DNA of 13,334 nucleotides from positions 1 to 13,334 of the forward strand of contig JBASRN010000296.1 in assembly GCA_049273855.1 (NCBI GenBank). Reading direction: 5' to 3'. The DNA is from Onstottus_B sp049273855. Its GTDB lineage: Bacteria; Acidobacteriota; Blastocatellia; UBA7656. Below the pieces are notes generated by a model. That model was not told the origin of the DNA, searched no databases, and saw only the letters and a program-made list of their open reading frames with translations. Shown here piece after piece: positions 6,152 to 13,334 of the stretch (its first letter is position 1; each line of letters starts with the position of its first letter). The translations under genes were made by a program, and so were the position numbers.

Positions 6152-8698
6152 TTACGAACCGGCAAAAGTGAACTCCTGCGACAAAGAACCGTTAGGATTT
6201 CGCACTTGCAGCTTGTCGCCAGGTCTAATCCTCTTGCCTACCTTCTTGCCGATCAGGAAGATGTCCCGTTGTCCGCTACTTGCTCTAGTCTTCTGCTCCT
6301 TACCGTTGAGCAATATCACTGCTCCTATCTCAAAGTTTTCGCCATAGACGAACAGCTTCTTGCCAGCTACTACGCGAGCCCAGGTAATCAGCAGCGGGAT
6401 GCCTGCCTGAGTTACTCTGAAGCTATGGCCGCCGAGGATAAGCGTCGCGATGCGAGGATGGATGCTACTGGTATGGGCGGCTACCGAATAACTAACGGTA
6501 CCGTTGCCGGTGCCACTGCTGCCCGAGGTAATATCAACCCAACTGGCATTGCTGATCGTTGCCCAACTGCATTGACTAGCGGCTGTAACATCGATGCTGC
6601 CAGCGCCGCCACCGGCGTCAAAAGACTGGCCGGTGAGGGAAATCGCATCAGCGCAGCCTGCTGCGTATCGATAAGCGAAGACGCCTGCTGACGTGCCAGC
6701 GTGCAAATTGATTCCTGACGGTTCAATAGCTAGGGCATGCACACTTAAGTCGGTCAGGCCACCGTTGAATTCACTCCAGCTTCCGCCGGCGTTGGTGCTC
6801 CTGAACACGCCGCTGTTGTACGTTGCAGCGTAGATCGCATTCGGGTTGCCGGGGTCAACTGCGAGCGCACTGACAGAGTCTCTATCGGGCAGGCCTGTAT
6901 CGGAGGCGCTCCAGCTTGCGCCGCCATCTGTGCTCTTTGCCGCGTGTGGGTAAGTTCCCGCATAGAGAATGGCGGAGTTGTGCGGATCTATCGCGAGCGT
7001 AGTAGGACCGTTGACCAGGCTGTCACTGTTTACAGGGTTGGTCCAGTTTACGCCACCATCGGTGCTCTTCAACAAGAAGTTGCCGTAGTCTTCGTCAATG
7101 TCGATGGCATAGAGTATATTCGAGTTGACGGGATCTATGACGAGAAAGCTGGCGAAAAGACTCTTGTTGCTGATTTGCTTCCAGCTTCCGCCTCCATCGG
7201 CGCTCTTGAATACGCCGTCGTAGTAGGCGCCAACATAGACGGTGTTCGAGTCGTGAGGGTCGACCACAAGCCGATTCAGATCGTCTTTAAGACCGTTGTT
7301 GATTTCGCGCCAGCTTCCCCCGCCGTCGGTGCTTTTGAACACAGTGGTCCCATCGCCTAGGGAGGACACTGCATAGAGATTGTCGGTGTTATTAGAATCA
7401 ATCGCCAGCGAGCCGACGGATGAAACAGCGAGGCCGGTCTTCTTCCAAGTTACGCCGCTATCGTTGCTTCTGAACAAACCACTGTTGGTGCCGGCATAGA
7501 TGACGTTCGGATCGCCCGGATGAATCGCAAGCGAATTCACAAGGGCCCTTCCCAAACGAGTGTTGATTGCGCCCCAGCTTGCGGCACCATCAGTGCTTTT
7601 GAACACACCTCCTTCTGTGCCTGCAAAAAGGATATTGCCCGGGGCAAAGGCAATAGCTCTAGTTGGGGGCAGGCCAGCCCTGTCCCAGCTCTTGCCGCCA
7701 TTGCTGCTTTTGAACACGCCGATGTAAGTCCCCGCATAGACGGTTTTCGAGTCGCTCGGATCAATTGCTAGCGAATTGACAGGACCGGTTCCGTCCAAAC
7801 CGATGTTGGATACGATCCAATTTGTGCCTCCATCGGTGCTCTTAAACACACCGAGAACAGTTCCCGCGTAGATGTTAGTCGTATTGCTGGCGTCTATCTC
7901 CAATACACCGAGAATACGAGCCGGGGAGGCGCTAAACATAGTACTTTTAGATTCCCAGCTCTTGCCGCCATCGGTGCTCTTAAACAGACCGCCATCGCCA
8001 CAGCCACGCCCGCAAGAAGCCGACGTGTAAATCGTGTTGGTGTTGACAGGGTCTATAGCCAGCGCGTCGAGAGAAAGATTGCTGGCATCGGGTAAACCAG
8101 TGTCGCTCCAGCTCGCGCCGCCATCCGTACTTTTGAAGACGAGGCGGCCGAGCGCATAGAGCGTCGCCGGGGTTACGGGATCTATCGCCAGCTTACTTAC
8201 ATCACCTTCTAGGGCGGTGTTGCTCCAGCTTGCGCCGCCATCGGTACTCTTGAACACGCCCAGGTGGTCTGCGTAATAGACAGCGTTCGGGTTGCTGGGA
8301 TCGACCACCAACGCTTGCGGCGAAAAGGGCTGAGGAAGGGCGCTGCCGGTTCCGTTCCAGCTTTCGCCCCCATCGGTGGTCTTGAACAAACCGCCGTGGT
8401 CAGTCACCGCATAGACGATGTTAGGATTGCTGGGCGCAATCGCCAATACGCGGATCGCTGCGCCTTCAGGGCCATTGCTCGTCCACACGTTGATGGGGAG
8501 CGGAGAGTCGGATGCGGTCCGGATGGAGTTGAATGCCGTTCCGCAATGCGAGAATGGCTTCGTGGTGATCTCCGCCAAACCTGGTTCTCGCCGGAACGGG
8601 TGAGCCGGCAGTCCGTTGGTGGGCGTGGTCGACATCAGTGCCGCGAGTACCGCTGCGAGCGTCAACATCGCAAAACGGGTGGAGGCTTGCTTGTTCAT
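6152..8698 (-). CDS. Secreted Asp-box (BNR/Ycf48-like) propeller protein with BACON and IPT/TIG-like domains
   Basis: An 848-residue exported protein. Residues 1-29 form a signal peptide (KQASTRF then MLTLAAVLAALMST). Residues 85-675 carry repeats of about 45 residues with the Asp-box form VFKSTDGGASW, each preceded by an AIDP-N-N-VYAGT strand. I count 13 recognisable boxes, the first at 106-114 and the last at 633-641, with a degenerate closing blade (AGVFAY, 671-676). Such repeats build beta-propellers as in sortilin/Vps10, sialidase-type proteins and the photosystem II factor Ycf48; no catalytic site is evident. A BACON domain follows (about 684-766: C710, SWATISNASW, Q764), then an IPT/TIG-like strand domain (768-848). 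Start: the ATG at 8696-8698 has AAGGAG (8706-8711) at 7 bases; an upstream TTG extension lacks support. It probably mediates adhesion, carbohydrate binding or surface protein interaction. It is divergent from the sigma-kinase operon. Confidence 0.9.
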   Translation of the reverse strand: MNKQASTRFAMLTLAAVLAALMSTTPTNGLPAHPFRREPGLAEITTKPFSHCGTAFNSIRTASDSPLPINVWTSNGPEGAAIRVLAIAPSNPNIVYAVTDHGGLFKTTDGGESWNGTGSALPQPFSPQALVVDPSNPNAVYYADHLGVFKSTDGGASWSNTALEGDVSKLAIDPVTPATLYALGRLVFKSTDGGASWSDTGLPDASNLSLDALAIDPVNTNTIYTSASCGRGCGDGGLFKSTDGGKSWESKSTMFSASPARILGVLEIDASNTTNIYAGTVLGVFKSTDGGTNWIVSNIGLDGTGPVNSLAIDPSDSKTVYAGTYIGVFKSSNGGKSWDRAGLPPTRAIAFAPGNILFAGTEGGVFKSTDGAASWGAINTRLGRALVNSLAIHPGDPNVIYAGTNSGLFRSNDSGVTWKKTGLAVSSVGSLAIDSNNTDNLYAVSSLGDGTTVFKSTDGGGSWREINNGLKDDLNRLVVDPHDSNTVYVGAYYDGVFKSADGGGSWKQISNKSLFASFLVIDPVNSNILYAIDIDEDYGNFLLKSTDGGVNWTNPVNSDSLVNGPTTLAIDPHNSAILYAGTYPHAAKSTDGGASWSASDTGLPDRDSVSALAVDPGNPNAIYAATYNSGVFRSTNAGGSWSEFNGGLTDLSVHALAIEPSGINLHAGTSAGVFAYRYAAGCADAISLTGQSFDAGGGAGSIDVTAASQCSWATISNASWVDITSGSSGTGNGTVSYSVAAHTSSIHPRIATLILGGHSFRVTQAGIPLLITWARVVAGKKLFVYGENFEIGAVILLNGKEQKTRASSGQRDIFLIGKKVGKRIRPGDKLQVRNPNGSLSQEFTFAGS
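6676..8446 (-). repeat. Tandem coding repeats of the Asp-box propeller
   Basis: At DNA level the box codons recur every roughly 120-165 bases as variants of CTTCCGCCGCCATCGGTGCT on the plus strand, followed by TTGAACAC. Neighbouring units differ by silent and replacement changes, so this is an old, diverged array rather than a recent duplication. It could nevertheless recombine unequally and change blade number between strains. Confidence 0.7.
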
Positions 8699-8705
8699 GA
8701 CTTCT

Positions 8706-8711
8706 CTCCTT
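8706..8711 (-). promoter_or_regulatory. Ribosome binding site deciding the propeller gene start
   Basis: AAGGAG on the minus strand lies 7 bases before the ATG at 8698. It supports that codon over the in-frame TTG at 8752, which would add 18 residues in front of an otherwise well-formed signal peptide. Confidence 0.8.
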
Positions 8712-8976
8712 CTCGAGGCAATGCTCGTAGAGGTCCCGAACGAATGCCTCAATCGACCAAGAATTACGAACCGGATTCTGTTGGCGTCAGGAGAGGAACT
8801 GCGATTTGGCGCTGTTGATCTAGTGACGTCTCAACCCACGGCATCGCCACGTCTTGAGAGAGCCAATTTTTTTGGGCTCCCATCTATGTAAACGACATCC
8901 GGCTACGAAAACTGGGACTCCACACATGACTATCAGCTTTGACGAGCTCACCACCAACGGCGGAGAGTCCCAGAGG

Positions 8977-8985
8977 TGCTATAAT
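8977..8985 (+). promoter_or_regulatory. Extended -10 promoter of the sigma-kinase operon
   Basis: TGC followed by a perfect TATAAT (8980-8985) forms an extended -10 element (TGnTATAAT). No good -35 hexamer lies 16-18 bases upstream, which is normal for extended -10 promoters. Transcription would start near 8992, about 30 bases before the ATG at 9023, ruling out the ATG at 8939 as the translation start of the main transcript. The element implies housekeeping-type expression rather than strict autoregulation. Confidence 0.68.
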
Positions 8986-9022
8986 CGAGCCCCATACGGC
9001 AGTTCTCATCAGGGGGACCGCG

Positions 9023-9589
9023 ATGGTGCCTTCGCCAGATCAAGTTAGCGAATTGCTCGCAGCCTGGAGCAATGGAGACCAGGCGGCGCTCGATAAGCTT
9101 ATGCCTTTGATCTACGACGAGCTGCGACAGATTGCCAAGCGTTACATGAGTCACCAGGCACCCGGTCACACTCTCCAAACCACGGCTCTCATTCACGAGG
9201 CATTCCTCAAACTCGTTCATCAGCCAGAGAAGCACTGGCAGAGCCGTGCACACTTTTTTGGCGTCGCTGCGCAAGCGATGCGTCATATCCTGGTCGATTA
9301 CGCTCGTTCGCAGCAGCGCGCCAAGCGCGGCGGCGGATTGCAGGAGGTGTCGTTGGATGAGACCGCCGTGGTGTTCGATGAACGCGCCGCCGAATTGATC
9401 GCCCTCGACGATGCGCTGCGGAGGCTTGCGGACGTCGACCCACGCAAGAGCCGAGTCGTGGAAATGCGGTATTTCGGCGGGCTGAGCGTGGGGGAGACTT
9501 CCGAGGCCCTGGGGGTCTCGCCCGATACGGTCATGCGCGATTGGCGCTTGGCCAAGACGTGGCTTCGACGCGAGCTGAGCAAAGGGTGA
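9023..9589 (+). CDS. ECF-type RNA polymerase sigma factor (TIGR02999-like, possibly ECF43 group)
   Basis: A 188-residue sigma factor. Region 2 occupies about residues 3-97: VSELLAAWSNGDQAALDKLMPLIYDELRQIAKRYM, then HTLQTTALIHEAFLKLV (49-65), the segment typical of this family, then the -10-recognition helix FFGVAAQAMRHILVDYARSQ (78-97). A linker containing KRGGG precedes region 4 (about 125-186), with the helix-turn-helix LSVGETSEALGVSPDTVMRDWRLAKTWLRREL. There is no C-terminal extension and no adjacent classical anti-sigma gene. The ATG at 9023 follows AGGGGGA (9011-9017) and the extended -10 promoter; the frame also opens from 8939, upstream of that promoter. The kinase gene begins 5 bases after the stop, so the two are co-transcribed and probably translationally coupled. 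Sigma factors of this type linked to Ser/Thr kinases are common in Acidobacteria and Planctomycetes. Control by phosphorylation is likely by analogy. Confidence 0.93.
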   Translation: MVPSPDQVSELLAAWSNGDQAALDKLMPLIYDELRQIAKRYMSHQAPGHTLQTTALIHEAFLKLVHQPEKHWQSRAHFFGVAAQAMRHILVDYARSQQRAKRGGGLQEVSLDETAVVFDERAAELIALDDALRRLADVDPRKSRVVEMRYFGGLSVGETSEALGVSPDTVMRDWRLAKTWLRRELSKG

Positions 9590-9594
9590 ACCTG

Positions 9595-12500
9595 ATGACG
9601 CCTCAACGCTGGCAACAGATCGAGCAACTCTACGACGCCGCTTTGGTGCGTGACGAAGGCGAACGAGCTGCGTACCTCGATGAGGCATGTGGTGGAGATG
9701 ATTCGCTGCGGCAGGAAGTCGTGTCCCTGCTTTTGGTCTACGAGAAGCCGGGCAGCTTTATGGATGCGCCACCACATCAAGTGTGGGCCCAACTGATGGC
9801 CGCGGATCGCTTTGGATCACAGGAAGTAAGGCACGATGATCCGTCCACCGTTCTAACCATGCAAGGTGGGACGACAGGAGATGCCCACCTTGCAGTCGAG
9901 ACGACGCACGGTATTAACAAGCGACTCCGCCTCGTTCTCTTTTGGCTCTTCTTCGCGCTGATGTCCATTTATGCCGGAACGAACGGCTATCTTGCTACTG
10001 CGTACTTCAGTACTTCAAGCGATCCGGGATGGCATCTAAGGCTGGATGGGCGAATATCGACCTTTGGAAGCGTATCGAGCGCAGATGTATCCTCATTGCA
10101 AGACGGAGACGAGATTGTTGAACTCAACGGGCAGGAGTTTAAAGGCTTCCGCCAGTATTACAAGCTCTTCGAGCACCTCTCTCCAGGGAGTCCGTACACG
10201 GTTGTCATCGCGCGCGACGGGCAGACACAGAAGGTTACGCTCCGCGCAGCATCTCGTCAGCTCTGGATAAAGGCATTCTTGGGTTTGTTTTTCCTTTTCA
10301 TGCCGGCCATTTTCCTGATGACGGGCTTTTCCGTATTCATTTTAAAGCAGGGTAACAAGCAGGCGTTGCTGCTCGCATTGATGCTTGGAATGTTGTGGGC
10401 GTCTTGGCCTCCTGAGACGATTGTAATGACAGACGTACCATCGTGGCTCGCCGGCCTGCTGGTCGCTGTCTACTTGATGGGAGCAGGATTACTCCCGGTG
10501 ATTCTCCATTTCTTCCTGGTTTTCCCGGAGCGTTCGCCGATATTGCGGCGGTTTCCACGATTCGAGTATTACCATTATCTGTTATTCGTTCTGACGGCGT
10601 ACCCTTTCGCCGTGATCCACGCCTTTGTATTGGCGACTGCGCCGGAGCGGTTGCTTGATGCCTATAAAGAGTTTTACTTTCTTTTCATTCTTAACATCAT
10701 TATTACCCTGGCTTACCTAGTCGCCGCGGTTCTATCGCTTGCTGTCAACTACCGGAATGCAAACCGCCTATCACGACGGAAACTGCGCGTTGTGCTTCTC
10801 GGTAGCATTACAGGGTTCCTACCAGGTTTCTCGGTAAGCGCGGTGTTTTTCATTTTTAAACCTCCAATCACCCCGCTGTGGGCTTTGATCCTCATGTTGG
10901 CGTGGTCGGCGTTACTGGTAGTCCCGTTGTCGTTGGCCTATGCCATTGTCCGCCATCGAGTGATTCCGGTTAGCCTGATTATCCGTCGTGGTGTGCAATA
11001 TCTGCTCGCCAAGAATGGGCTGCGGATCATTCTCATCTTGCTCATCATGGGCCTTCTGGTGAGTATCTTCGCCGACCCACAACGCACCGTGCTAGATATA
11101 CTCCTTCATAGTTCCATGTACTTCTATCTGTTGCTCATTGCTACTCTTGCGTTTAGCTTGATGTTTCGCCAGCGACTGAGCGAATGGGCTGACCGCAAGT
11201 TCTTCCGCGAAGCTTATAATCAAGAAAAGATCTTGCGCGAATTGATCGACGACATCAAGCCTCTCGACTCGCCACTGGAGATGTCAAAACACGTTGGCGC
11301 GCAGGTCGAACGGGCTTTACACCCTGACCATATGTACGTTTTCAACCAGGAGGAAGATAAGCGTGACCTTTTGCTCTCCTATTCCTCCTCCGGCGTGACT
11401 TCGCCCCGGTTGCGCATACCCGCGGAGTTCCGTCTGCTTCGCTTCATGGAACACGAACCCCGCGCGGTGGAGTTTCCGTTTCAGCGGAACAACAACTTGC
11501 CCTTCGTGGAAAAGGCGTGGCTCGCCGGTCTCGGGACCAATTTGATCGTGCCGATGAGCAGCACCAACGGACGACTGGCTGGACTTTTCTTGCTCGGCGA
11601 GAAGAAGTCGGAGGTCCCCTACACCGCCACGGATCGCCAACTTTTAGAGGCAGTGGCCAATCAGATCGCCTTTATCTACGAGAATCTGCAGCTCAAAAAG
11701 CACCTCGCGAGCGAGCGAAAGATCAAAAGCGAAGTGCTGACGCGGATCGAGAACCAGGGCATTGACCTGCTCAGAGAGTGTCCGAAGTGCGGGGCCTGCT
11801 TTGACAGTCCCTTTCAGCTCTGCCCCAAGGATCAAAGCGAGTTGACGCTGTCATTGCCGGTAGAGCGAATCATTGACGAACGGTATCGATTGGATCAGTT
11901 GATCGGCAAAGGCGGAATGGGCGCCGTGTATGAAGCGATGGACATTCGGCTTCAGCGCAAGGTTGCTGTAAAGATTCTGATCGGTAGCTTGTTTGGCGAC
12001 AGTGAAGCCTTGCGGCGATTTGAGCGGGAAGCACAAACGGCGGCGCGACTGAACCATCCGAATATTATCGCCGTGCACGATTATGGCGTACTTGCGACAC
12101 AAGGCGCGTATCTGGTGATGGATTTAGCGCACGGTGCAACGCTGGGCGCGATAATGAAACGCGAGTACAAGCTCGATCCAGAGTGCGCTGCCGAGATTTT
12201 CGATCAGGTATTGGACGGTGTCGGCGCGGCGCATCAAGCAGGCGTGATCCATCGCGACTTGAAACCTGACAACATCTTGATCACCGCGGGAGAGAAGGGG
12301 CAGCCGCTGGCCAGAGTCCTTGACTTCGGCTTGGCTAAATTGGCGCGGCCCGACGACGCGGACTTGAATGGAGTTACCGCAGCAACTTCGCCGGGCACGA
12401 TAATGGGAACGTTCGGCTACATGGCACCGGAACAACTAACCGGGACACAAGCAGATGAGCGGAGCGACCTATTTGCCGTTGGCGTGATGATCGTCGAGGC

Positions 12501-12771
12501 GCTGACCGGACAGCGGCCCTTCAACGGAAAAACATATCATGAGCTATTGACCGCTATGCAATGTGGGACGTTCAGCTTACCGGACGACTCGCCGGATGGT
12601 CGGCGGCTTGACCATGTCCTACAGAGGTGTCTGGCGCGGGATCGCACGCATCGATATGCTTCCGCCGCTGAGATGCAACTCGAGTTGATACCAGTTCTGC
12701 GCTGCTACCGCTCTGATGCGAGGTCTGACGAGCCACCGCATCATTGGTTACTTCCGCACGGTACAAGGTGA
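9595..12771 (+). CDS. Multi-domain transmembrane sensor Ser/Thr protein kinase (PDZ - TM array - GAF - Zn ribbon - kinase)
   Basis: A 1058-residue membrane kinase. Residues 1-65 (MTPQRWQQIEQLYDAAL, ERAAYLDEAC, LRQEVVSLL) form the helical segment usual at the start of kinases next to such sigma factors. One TM helix (111-138) leads to an exported PDZ-like domain (about 150-220: LQDGDEIVELNGQEF, GSPYTVVIARDGQ). About nine helices follow (224-523), then a cytosolic GAF domain (about 552-702, ending LFLLGEKKSEVPYTATDRQL), a linker helix and a zinc ribbon (C729, C732, C735, C743). The kinase domain (764-1030) is complete: loop GKGGMGAVYEA (771-781), lysine K793, HRDLKPDN with D888 and N893, DFG D910, GTFGYMAPEQ (938-947). 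Start: the ATG at 9595, behind AAAGGG (9581-9586) and 5 bases after the sigma stop; an in-frame TTG at 9541 overlaps the sigma gene. Most bacterial PknB-type kinases have the catalytic domain first; here it is last, as in sensor histidine kinases. Confidence 0.93.
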   Translation: MTPQRWQQIEQLYDAALVRDEGERAAYLDEACGGDDSLRQEVVSLLLVYEKPGSFMDAPPHQVWAQLMAADRFGSQEVRHDDPSTVLTMQGGTTGDAHLAVETTHGINKRLRLVLFWLFFALMSIYAGTNGYLATAYFSTSSDPGWHLRLDGRISTFGSVSSADVSSLQDGDEIVELNGQEFKGFRQYYKLFEHLSPGSPYTVVIARDGQTQKVTLRAASRQLWIKAFLGLFFLFMPAIFLMTGFSVFILKQGNKQALLLALMLGMLWASWPPETIVMTDVPSWLAGLLVAVYLMGAGLLPVILHFFLVFPERSPILRRFPRFEYYHYLLFVLTAYPFAVIHAFVLATAPERLLDAYKEFYFLFILNIIITLAYLVAAVLSLAVNYRNANRLSRRKLRVVLLGSITGFLPGFSVSAVFFIFKPPITPLWALILMLAWSALLVVPLSLAYAIVRHRVIPVSLIIRRGVQYLLAKNGLRIILILLIMGLLVSIFADPQRTVLDILLHSSMYFYLLLIATLAFSLMFRQRLSEWADRKFFREAYNQEKILRELIDDIKPLDSPLEMSKHVGAQVERALHPDHMYVFNQEEDKRDLLLSYSSSGVTSPRLRIPAEFRLLRFMEHEPRAVEFPFQRNNNLPFVEKAWLAGLGTNLIVPMSSTNGRLAGLFLLGEKKSEVPYTATDRQLLEAVANQIAFIYENLQLKKHLASERKIKSEVLTRIENQGIDLLRECPKCGACFDSPFQLCPKDQSELTLSLPVERIIDERYRLDQLIGKGGMGAVYEAMDIRLQRKVAVKILIGSLFGDSEALRRFEREAQTAARLNHPNIIAVHDYGVLATQGAYLVMDLAHGATLGAIMKREYKLDPECAAEIFDQVLDGVGAAHQAGVIHRDLKPDNILITAGEKGQPLARVLDFGLAKLARPDDADLNGVTAATSPGTIMGTFGYMAPEQLTGTQADERSDLFAVGVMIVEALTGQRPFNGKTYHELLTAMQCGTFSLPDDSPDGRRLDHVLQRCLARDRTHRYASAAEMQLELIPVLRCYRSDARSDEPPHHWLLPHGTR

Positions 12772-13283
12772 CGGGTCATAGAGCCAGGGGCAGCCGAGGT
12801 ACGCCTCTTAAGAGGGCGAGGTAGACACAGCCAGATCGAAGCCAAGAGCATCCCTCTCGACGCTTTCGACCCTGCAACCTCGCGCTTCCTCAAAAACGAT
12901 AGCCGCTCGAACCGCGATGTGTTCAATTTCGGCGAACCGGAGATCAGCCTGCGCGTCCTGCTCGCCAGAAGTCCGATTTATGGTATAGCCGGCAGGCTTG
13001 TGCGCTTTCAATCGTCTTTCGTACAGGCGTTTCGGCACAGACGCGGTCTCGCAGTTTGCCGCGGTCCTCAATGGTCGCGTCGCTCCGGCCCCGCTTCAGG
13101 TGATTTCGGATTGCCCCTTCCTTATCGCGGGTTTAGATTGTTGCTAGCCGTCTGCCACTGTTTGGTAGTACGAGTAGCCGGACTTACGGTTTTTTTTCTT
13201 GAGGGCCATGGTTCCACAGCCTGCAAACTAGGGCACCCGGCTGTGGCGCCATGCGCGCACATTGCTGAACAAGGCAACGTCGA
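12772..13283. other. Degraded or non-coding stretch after the kinase gene
   Basis: No intact gene is supported. It contains a 12-base perfect palindrome CCTCTTAAGAGG (12804-12815), a DUF3883-like fragment on the minus strand (listed separately), a run of eight T (13189-13196), and a 21-codon minus-strand frame at 13144-13209 that cannot be assigned. No convincing terminator for the kinase transcript is visible. Confidence 0.5.
12808..13071 (-). pseudogene. DUF3883-like C-terminal fragment, truncated gene
   Basis: The minus-strand frame from 13071 to a TAA at 12808-12810 ends in RFAEIEHIAVRAAIVFEEAR (12886-12945) and GCRVESVERDALGFDLAVST. This resembles the start of DUF3883 domains, where a helix (AAM-F-ER-RG) precedes V-DVS---LGYDI. 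In full proteins, often SNF2-type helicases or defence-related proteins, this is followed by a nuclease-like strand with RxIEVK; here the frame stops first. There is no ribosome binding site at the TTG 13071, and a stop lies 25 bases further upstream (13096-13098). I read it as the remnant of a larger gene. The family call rests on a short motif and is tentative. Confidence 0.4.
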
Positions 13284-13334
13284 ATGAACGGCGAAAAAGT
13301 CGTCAAAATCGACACCCTGCTCGAACCTCTATTG
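13284..13334 (+). CDS. Possible 5' end of a gene running off the right edge
   Basis: An ATG at 13284-13286 opens MNGEKVVKIDTLLEPLL (17 codons) to the end of the window, with AAGG (13271-13274) nine bases upstream. The composition is protein-like, but too little is present to name a family or be sure that it is real. Confidence 0.3.
   Translation, partial: MNGEKVVKIDTLLEPLL

Larger units (their letters stand above)
8699..9022. other. Divergent intergenic region between propeller gene and sigma-kinase operon
   Basis: This 324-base gap holds the leader of the minus-strand propeller gene and the promoter of the plus-strand sigma gene (8977-8985). A short stem GAGCC (8860-8864) with GGCTC (8875-8879) around a T-rich loop is present but weak. 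I see no protein-coding gene. If the sigma factor acts on its neighbours, its target promoter would be expected here on the minus strand, but I cannot identify it. Confidence 0.55.

Noticed and set aside
6676..8446. Regularly recurring near-identical segments that could suggest a CRISPR-like or mobile repeat array
   Set aside because: They lie in one open frame and encode Asp-box blades at irregular 120-165-base spacing.
8939..9022. N-terminal extension of the second sigma gene from the ATG at 8939
   Set aside because: It would start upstream of the extended -10 promoter and adds a low-complexity segment unlike sigma region 2; the ATG at 9023 has its own ribosome binding site.
9541..9594. 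TTG-initiated 18-residue extension of the kinase
   Set aside because: It overlaps the end of the sigma gene out of frame, and the family-typical start MTPQRWQQ lies exactly at the ATG 9595.
13144..13209. 21-codon minus-strand frame MALKKKNRKSGYSYYQTVADG
   Set aside because: It vaguely recalls an IS1634-type transposase N-terminus, but it is too short, has no ribosome binding site, and has no terminal repeats nearby.
12919..13287. 122-codon plus-strand open frame after the kinase
   Set aside because: It lies opposite the DUF3883-like fragment, has no ribosome binding site, and its translation (Arg/Leu/Cys-rich) looks like an antisense shadow.

Overview
This 13.3 kb window looks like chromosomal DNA of a soil-type acidobacterium or a close relative. 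I infer this from three things: a TIGR02999-type ECF sigma factor placed directly before a large Ser/Thr kinase whose N-terminus begins MTPQRWQQIEQLYDAAL; a long secreted Asp-box (BNR) propeller protein ending in BACON and IPT/TIG-like domains; and a Tat-exported Gfo/Idh/MocA oxidoreductase. No rRNA, tRNA, CRISPR array or intact mobile element is visible.

Layout. (1) Bases 1-695, minus: 5' part of a Tat-signal Gfo/Idh/MocA oxidoreductase that runs off the left edge. (2) 1166-1699, plus: small exported glycine-zipper protein with a very strong ribosome binding site and a hairpin terminator. (3) 1995-2549, plus: 184-residue single-domain protein resembling the DUF2378/V4R-type ligand-binding regulators, behind a good sigma-70-like promoter. 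(4) 2866-4918, minus: an ECF42-type sigma factor with TPR-like C-terminal extension and its usual partner, a YCII/DGPF-domain protein. Between them lies the remnant of a DHFR/RibD-like reductase, of which only the first 46 and last about 25 residues survive. (5) 5167-6035, minus: a fragment of an MddA/NnrU-type membrane methyltransferase (in-frame stop, both ends missing), then an intact polytopic membrane protein of unknown function. (6) 6152-8698, minus: 848-residue secreted protein with 13 recognisable Asp-box repeats, then BACON and IPT/TIG-like domains. (7) 9023-12771, plus, divergent from the propeller gene: ECF sigma factor followed after 5 bp by a 1058-residue sensor Ser/Thr kinase. 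The kinase carries an N-terminal partner segment, one TM helix, an exported PDZ-like domain, about nine more TM helices, a GAF domain, a zinc ribbon and a C-terminal kinase domain. (8) 12772-13334: decayed DNA with a DUF3883-like fragment on the minus strand and possibly the start of a new plus-strand gene.

How the genes may work together. Two different sigma-factor systems sit here, and neither has a recognisable classical anti-sigma factor. The ECF42 sigma factor probably uses its own C-terminal extension and the YCII protein. The second sigma factor is probably controlled by the co-transcribed kinase, as in phosphorylation-controlled ECF43-like systems. The kinase is laid out like a sensor histidine kinase (sensor first, catalytic domain last) and could pass an envelope signal detected through the PDZ/TM region to the sigma factor. 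The divergent propeller gene is a possible target or signal source, on position alone. The stretch from about 4150 to 5400 and the right end hold decayed genes and look like sites of past deletion or recombination.
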